This document shows positions 7,466 through 10,379 of a DNA stretch of 10,379 nt, piece by piece (position 1 is the stretch's first letter; each line of letters starts with the position of its first letter). The notes under the pieces were generated by a model that had not been told where the DNA came from, ran no database searches, and worked only from the letters and a program-made list of their open reading frames with translations. Position numbers and translations under genes: made by a program. Source of the DNA: an uncultured Bacteroidales bacterium (GTDB lineage Bacteria; Bacteroidota; Bacteroidia; Bacteroidales; Muribaculaceae); contig CALZQD010000030.1 of NCBI GenBank assembly GCA_945828175.1, positions 1 to 10,379 of the forward strand, in the 5' to 3' direction.

Positions 7466-9271
7466 ATGTCTGACAACGGCATAAAACCATCAAGCAGCCG
7501 GCGAGCCCTCAGACTCGTCGGCTTGTGTACACTGGCACTCGTTGCCGCGCCGATGGTTATACCGACCTTCGGCCGCGAAAAGCGGGGCAACAAGGTCATC
7601 ATCGCGCCGCGCGTGCCGACGGCCGATCGCGCCTCGGGCAACCGCGTCTTCCTCGAGCACGCCGACGTGCTCACCAAGAGCGACAACGACTCGTTTATGG
7701 TGCTCAACGGCAACGTCGAGTTCACCAAAGGCCCGATGTTTATGTACTGCGACAGCGCCCACTACTACCCCGACACCGAGTCGATGGACGCCTTCGGCAA
7801 CGTCAGGATGGAACAGGGCGACACCCTCTTCGTCTACGCAGACGAGCTCGACTACAACGGCGCCACCGAACTGGCCGTGCTCTATGCCGACCCCGGCAAG
7901 AAGGTCAGGCTCATCAACCGCGACGTGATGCTCGAGACCGACGAATTTATCTATGACCTCTACGCCGACCTGGGCTACTACAACGTCGGCGGCGTGCTCA
8001 CCGACAAGCAGAACCGCCTCTCGTCGCACGAAGGCGAGTATGTGCCGTCGACCAAAGAAGCCAACTTCTATGTCAACGTACACCTCAACTCACGCTCTGA
8101 GACCGATACGCTCGACATATACAGCGACACGCTCTACTACAACACCGGTACCCATGTCGCCGAAATCTATTCGCCCAGCGAAATCATCAACGCCCGCGGC
8201 ACGATATACACCCGCGAAGGCGTCTACGAAACCGACTCAGACATCTGCAACCTATACGACCGCTCGACCGTCGTCACCAACACCAACCAGACTCTGACAG
8301 CCGACACGATTTACTACAACCGTCGCGCAGGCTACGGCGAGGCCCGCGGAGGCATGGTGCTGACCGACACGGCCAAGAAAGTCATCATGACAGCCGACTA
8401 CGGCTATTATAACGAACTTGCCGACAGCTTGTTTGCCACCGGACGAGCGCTTATCAAAGAATACTCCGAGGGCGACACCCTCTATCTCCACGGCCGTTAT
8501 ATCGAGACCTTCGCTCGGCTCGACACCGTCGCATTCGATGCCGACACCGTGGCCGCGACTCCCGCCGGCGAGCGCATCGACACGACCCATATTGCCGTGA
8601 TATATCCGCGTGTCCGCTTCTACCGCAGCGACCTGCAGGGCATCTGCGACTCGATGAGGATGACCGAGGCCGACTCGACGCTGAGGATGTTTGTCAACCC
8701 CGTCGTCTGGAGCGAGAACCGTCAGATTTTCGGCAACATCATCGAGCTGCACTTCAACGACTCGACAGTCGACCGCGCACGTCTGCCCGAATTCGGCTTC
8801 ACCGCCGAACACATCGAGGACGAATACTACAACCAGATTTCGGGCAAAGAGATGGTCGCTTTCTTCGAGAACAGCGAGCTGCGCCACCTCGACATCAGCG
8901 GCAACGTCGAAATTATAATGTATCCCGAAGAATCAGACTCGACCATCAACAAACTCGTTGCGGCGCAGAGTAGCTTCCTGTCGGCCGACTTCAAGGGCAG
9001 GTCGACAGAGAAGGTGAAGATGTGGCCCGAGACGACAGGCTCGGCAACGCCGCTGTTCATGGCGCGCAAGAGCATGCTCTATCTGTCGAAATTCAAGTGG
9101 TTTGAAGGCATCAGGCCGCTGAGCCCCGACGATGTCTTCATCGTCCCCGACGAGATGGAAGCCATAATGGTCGGCCTCGGCCGCAAACCCGCCGAACCCG
9201 AGACGGCCCCGACAAAATTGTCTGACATGTCGGACGAGTCTGACGAGTCAGACTATACTGAAAATGAATAA
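7466..9271 (+). CDS. OstA/LptA-like exported protein (OstA_2-type, LPS transport related)
   Basis: The product has 601 residues, about three times the length of E. coli LptA. A hydrophobic stretch at about 14-35, after a short polar lead, is a signal peptide or membrane anchor. From about residue 57 it shows OstA-type strands: a motif of the form V-L-NGNVEF-KG-MFMYCDSAHYY (about 78-101), then AFGNVRMEQGDTLFVYADELDY (about 109-130). The pattern 'store tag, then TLYYN or TIYYN' recurs to about residue 330, consistent with a long beta-jellyroll stack. LptA-family proteins bridge the periplasm and carry LPS to the outer membrane, so a role in LPS transport or envelope assembly fits the family and the SurA-like neighbour. 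The C-terminus is a low-complexity acidic tail of Ser-Asp repeats. The ATG at 7466 follows an AT-rich spacer. Exact substrate is not shown. Confidence 0.85.
   Translation: MSDNGIKPSSSRRALRLVGLCTLALVAAPMVIPTFGREKRGNKVIIAPRVPTADRASGNRVFLEHADVLTKSDNDSFMVLNGNVEFTKGPMFMYCDSAHYYPDTESMDAFGNVRMEQGDTLFVYADELDYNGATELAVLYADPGKKVRLINRDVMLETDEFIYDLYADLGYYNVGGVLTDKQNRLSSHEGEYVPSTKEANFYVNVHLNSRSETDTLDIYSDTLYYNTGTHVAEIYSPSEIINARGTIYTREGVYETDSDICNLYDRSTVVTNTNQTLTADTIYYNRRAGYGEARGGMVLTDTAKKVIMTADYGYYNELADSLFATGRALIKEYSEGDTLYLHGRYIETFARLDTVAFDADTVAATPAGERIDTTHIAVIYPRVRFYRSDLQGICDSMRMTEADSTLRMFVNPVVWSENRQIFGNIIELHFNDSTVDRARLPEFGFTAEHIEDEYYNQISGKEMVAFFENSELRHLDISGNVEIIMYPEESDSTINKLVAAQSSFLSADFKGRSTEKVKMWPETTGSATPLFMARKSMLYLSKFKWFEGIRPLSPDDVFIVPDEMEAIMVGLGRKPAEPETAPTKLSDMSDESDESDYTENE
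9220..9254 (+). repeat. Short 9-base repeats and tandem palindromes in the tail of the OstA-like gene
   Basis: The stretch encodes Ser-Asp-Met/Glu repeats from imperfect 9-base units (TCTGACATG, TCGGACGAG, TCTGACGAG, then TCAGAC). The same bases form two back-to-back dyads. One spans 9220-9235 around GACATGTC with one wobble pair. The other has perfect 8-base arms, AGTCTGAC (9237-9244) and GTCAGACT (9247-9254), with a two-base gap. It lies 15-50 bases before the stop codon. No T-run follows, so a classical terminator is unlikely. Confidence 0.55.
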
Positions 9272-9288
9272 CCTATGCTAAAAACTAT

Positions 9289-10140
9289 ATGGGACTAACC
9301 GAAATCACTAACACCGAATTCGGAGGCGAACGCCCGCTGTTCGGCTCCAGAAACCTGATTCTAAAGAACGTAACCATACACGCCGGCGAGTCGGCACTCA
9401 AAAACTGCGCCAACATCACGGCCGAGAACTGCCGCTTCGAAGGCAAATATCCTTTCTGGCACGTCGACGGCTTCACCGTCAAATACTGCGTCTTCACTCC
9501 GGGCGCCCGCGCCGCTCTGTGGTACTCGAAAAACCTCGTCATGAGCGACACCCTCGTCGAGGCTCCGAAGATGTTCCGCGAGATGGACAACCTGCGCCTC
9601 GAGCGCGTGAAGATTCCCGATGCCGCCGAAACGCTCTGGCACTGCTCTGACATCACGCTGCGCGACGTCGAAGTCGCCAACGCCGACTACCTCTTCATGC
9701 ACTGCCGCAACATCGACATCGAACGTTATCGCCAGGACGGCAACTATTCGTTTCAATACTGCACCAACGTCGTGATACGCAATGCCATCATCAATTCTAA
9801 GGACGCGTTCTGGAACACCGAAGACGTCACCGTCTATGACAGCGAACTCAACGGCGAGTATCTCGGCTGGCACTCTCACCGCCTCCACCTCGTAAGATGT
9901 AAGATCTCAGGCACTCAGCCGCTCTGCTACGCCACTGACCTCGTGCTCGAGGACTGCACATTCGAGCCCGACTGCGACCTCGCTTTCGAGGATTCGTCGG
10001 TCAAGGCCACGATACTTTCGCCAGTGACATCGATAAAGAATCCGCGCACCGGCACAATCACACTGCCGTCGGTAGGCGAAATCATCAAGGACGAATTCTG
10101 CCTCGCTCCCGCCGACTGCGAGATAAACACAAAAGCCTGA
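9289..10140 (+). CDS. DUF3737 family protein, right-handed beta-helix-like solenoid
   Basis: The product has 283 residues and no signal peptide or membrane segment, so it is probably cytoplasmic. The opening [17 protein letters not shown] and the late motif [19 protein letters not shown] are what I recall as typical of DUF3737. Residues 12-245 divide into about twelve coils of 18-21 residues. Many share an aromatic or Leu at the fourth position, a Cys/Ser/Thr two or three later, and alternating hydrophobics (for example [51 protein letters not shown]). This is the hallmark of a pectate-lyase-like beta-helix. No function is established as far as I know, and I see no catalytic site. The start lies 18 bases after the OstA-like gene, and its stop is four bases before the MalY/PatB start, which suggests a shared transcript and a linked role with that enzyme. 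Confidence 0.85.
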   Translation: MGLTEITNTEFGGERPLFGSRNLILKNVTIHAGESALKNCANITAENCRFEGKYPFWHVDGFTVKYCVFTPGARAALWYSKNLVMSDTLVEAPKMFREMDNLRLERVKIPDAAETLWHCSDITLRDVEVANADYLFMHCRNIDIERYRQDGNYSFQYCTNVVIRNAIINSKDAFWNTEDVTVYDSELNGEYLGWHSHRLHLVRCKISGTQPLCYATDLVLEDCTFEPDCDLAFEDSSVKATILSPVTSIKNPRTGTITLPSVGEIIKDEFCLAPADCEINTKA

Positions 10141-10144
10141 GCTC

Positions 10145-10333
10145 ATGGCTGAATTTGACTTTGACGCGCCCGTCGAGCGCCGCGGCACCGGCTCATACAA
10201 ATGGGACACGACAGCCGAGGGCGTGCTACCGATGTGGGTCGCCGACATGGACTTCAGGACAGCTCCGGTCATCATCGAGGCCCTGCGCCGGCGCGTCGAC
10301 CACGGCGTATTCGGCTATACAGCAGTGCCCGAC
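10145..10333 (+). CDS. MalY/PatB-type PLP-dependent aminotransferase / cystathionine beta-lyase, 5' fragment
   Basis: Only the first 63 codons are genuine. They encode [20 protein letters not shown] followed by [10 protein letters not shown] (28-37), [11 protein letters not shown] (40-50) and [11 protein letters not shown] (53-63). These match the N-terminal arm of MalY/PatB enzymes, fold-type I PLP proteins of about 390 residues that act as carbon-sulfur lyases (cystathionine to homocysteine) or aminotransferases. The PLP-binding lysine and the rest of the protein are missing because the contig ends in adapter, not because of a mutation. The start ATG is four bases after the DUF3737 stop, so the two genes are probably co-transcribed. 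The reading frame runs on open through the adapter, adding 15 false residues ([15 protein letters not shown]) that must not be annotated. Confidence 0.88.
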
Positions 10334-10379
10334 CTGTCTCTTATACACATCTCCGAGCCCACGAGACGTAGAGGAATCT
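10334..10379 (+). other. Illumina Nextera adapter read-through (sequencing artefact)
   Basis: CTGTCTCTTATACACATCT (10334-10352) is the Nextera transposase mosaic end. It is followed by CCGAGCCCACGAGAC (10353-10367), completing the read-2 side adapter. GTAGAGGA (10368-10375) is then an 8-base i7 index, the one I remember as N712, and ATCT (10376-10379) is the start of the flow-cell P7 primer sequence. Order and content fit library read-through exactly. This is untrimmed adapter assembled onto a contig end, not genomic DNA. Confidence 0.98.

Noticed and set aside
9275-9298. A seven-codon frame between the OstA-like and DUF3737 genes that could be a leader peptide
   Set aside because: It overlaps the DUF3737 start, has no run of regulatory codons and no attenuator hairpin; it is probably chance.
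10334-10379. The C-terminal extension of the MalY/PatB reading frame ([15 protein letters not shown]) as real protein or as a transposon end
   Set aside because: It is synthetic Nextera adapter plus index. The mosaic end resembles a Tn5 end because the library method uses engineered Tn5, so it is not evidence of a mobile element in the genome.

Overview
The window looks like a chromosomal contig end from a Bacteroidota organism of the order Bacteroidales, possibly a gut Muribaculaceae-like lineage (the family level is a guess). Supporting signs are TAnnTTTG-type -7 promoter elements ahead of several genes, A/T-rich start regions without clear Shine-Dalgarno sequences, a PorT-like outer-membrane barrel protein, and a cluster of periplasmic PpiC/SurA-type proteins next to an OstA-like protein. 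Coding DNA is GC-rich and the intergenic spacers are AT-rich.

Layout. Positions 1-162 hold no convincing gene, only a GC-rich hairpin (91-121) downstream of a leftward gene for a small outer-membrane beta-barrel protein (163-768). A 171-base divergent spacer carries the barrel gene's promoter and a 22-base imperfect palindrome, then comes a six-helix DUF308/HdeD-like membrane protein (940-1482). guaB (IMP dehydrogenase, 1569-3047) follows with its own -7 element and ends in a textbook intrinsic terminator (3067-3108).

From 3182 to 9271 lies an envelope-biogenesis block: a double-parvulin peptidyl-prolyl isomerase, a lipoprotein related to the SurA/PpiC chaperone arm but without a parvulin domain (4-base overlap with the previous gene), a second SurA-like protein with one good and one degenerate parvulin domain (with its own promoter at 6036-6065), and a 601-residue OstA/LptA-like protein. 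These would plausibly act together in the periplasm: chaperones for outer-membrane protein folding, plus an LPS-transport-like protein. The same strand continues with a DUF3737 solenoid protein (9289-10140), built of about twelve 19-20 residue coils, and five bases later the start of a MalY/PatB-type PLP enzyme.

The last 46 bases (10334-10379) are not biological. They match Illumina Nextera transposase/read-2 adapter, an 8-base index and the start of the flow-cell primer. The MalY/PatB gene is therefore cut by a library artefact, and its apparent C-terminus is adapter-encoded. I found no phage, IS, CRISPR, tRNA or rRNA, and no clearly undescribed system. The most notable points are the adapter chimera, the chaperone gene block with a catalytic-domain-less member, the DUF3737 solenoid coupled to MalY/PatB, and the tandem palindromes at the end of the OstA-like gene.
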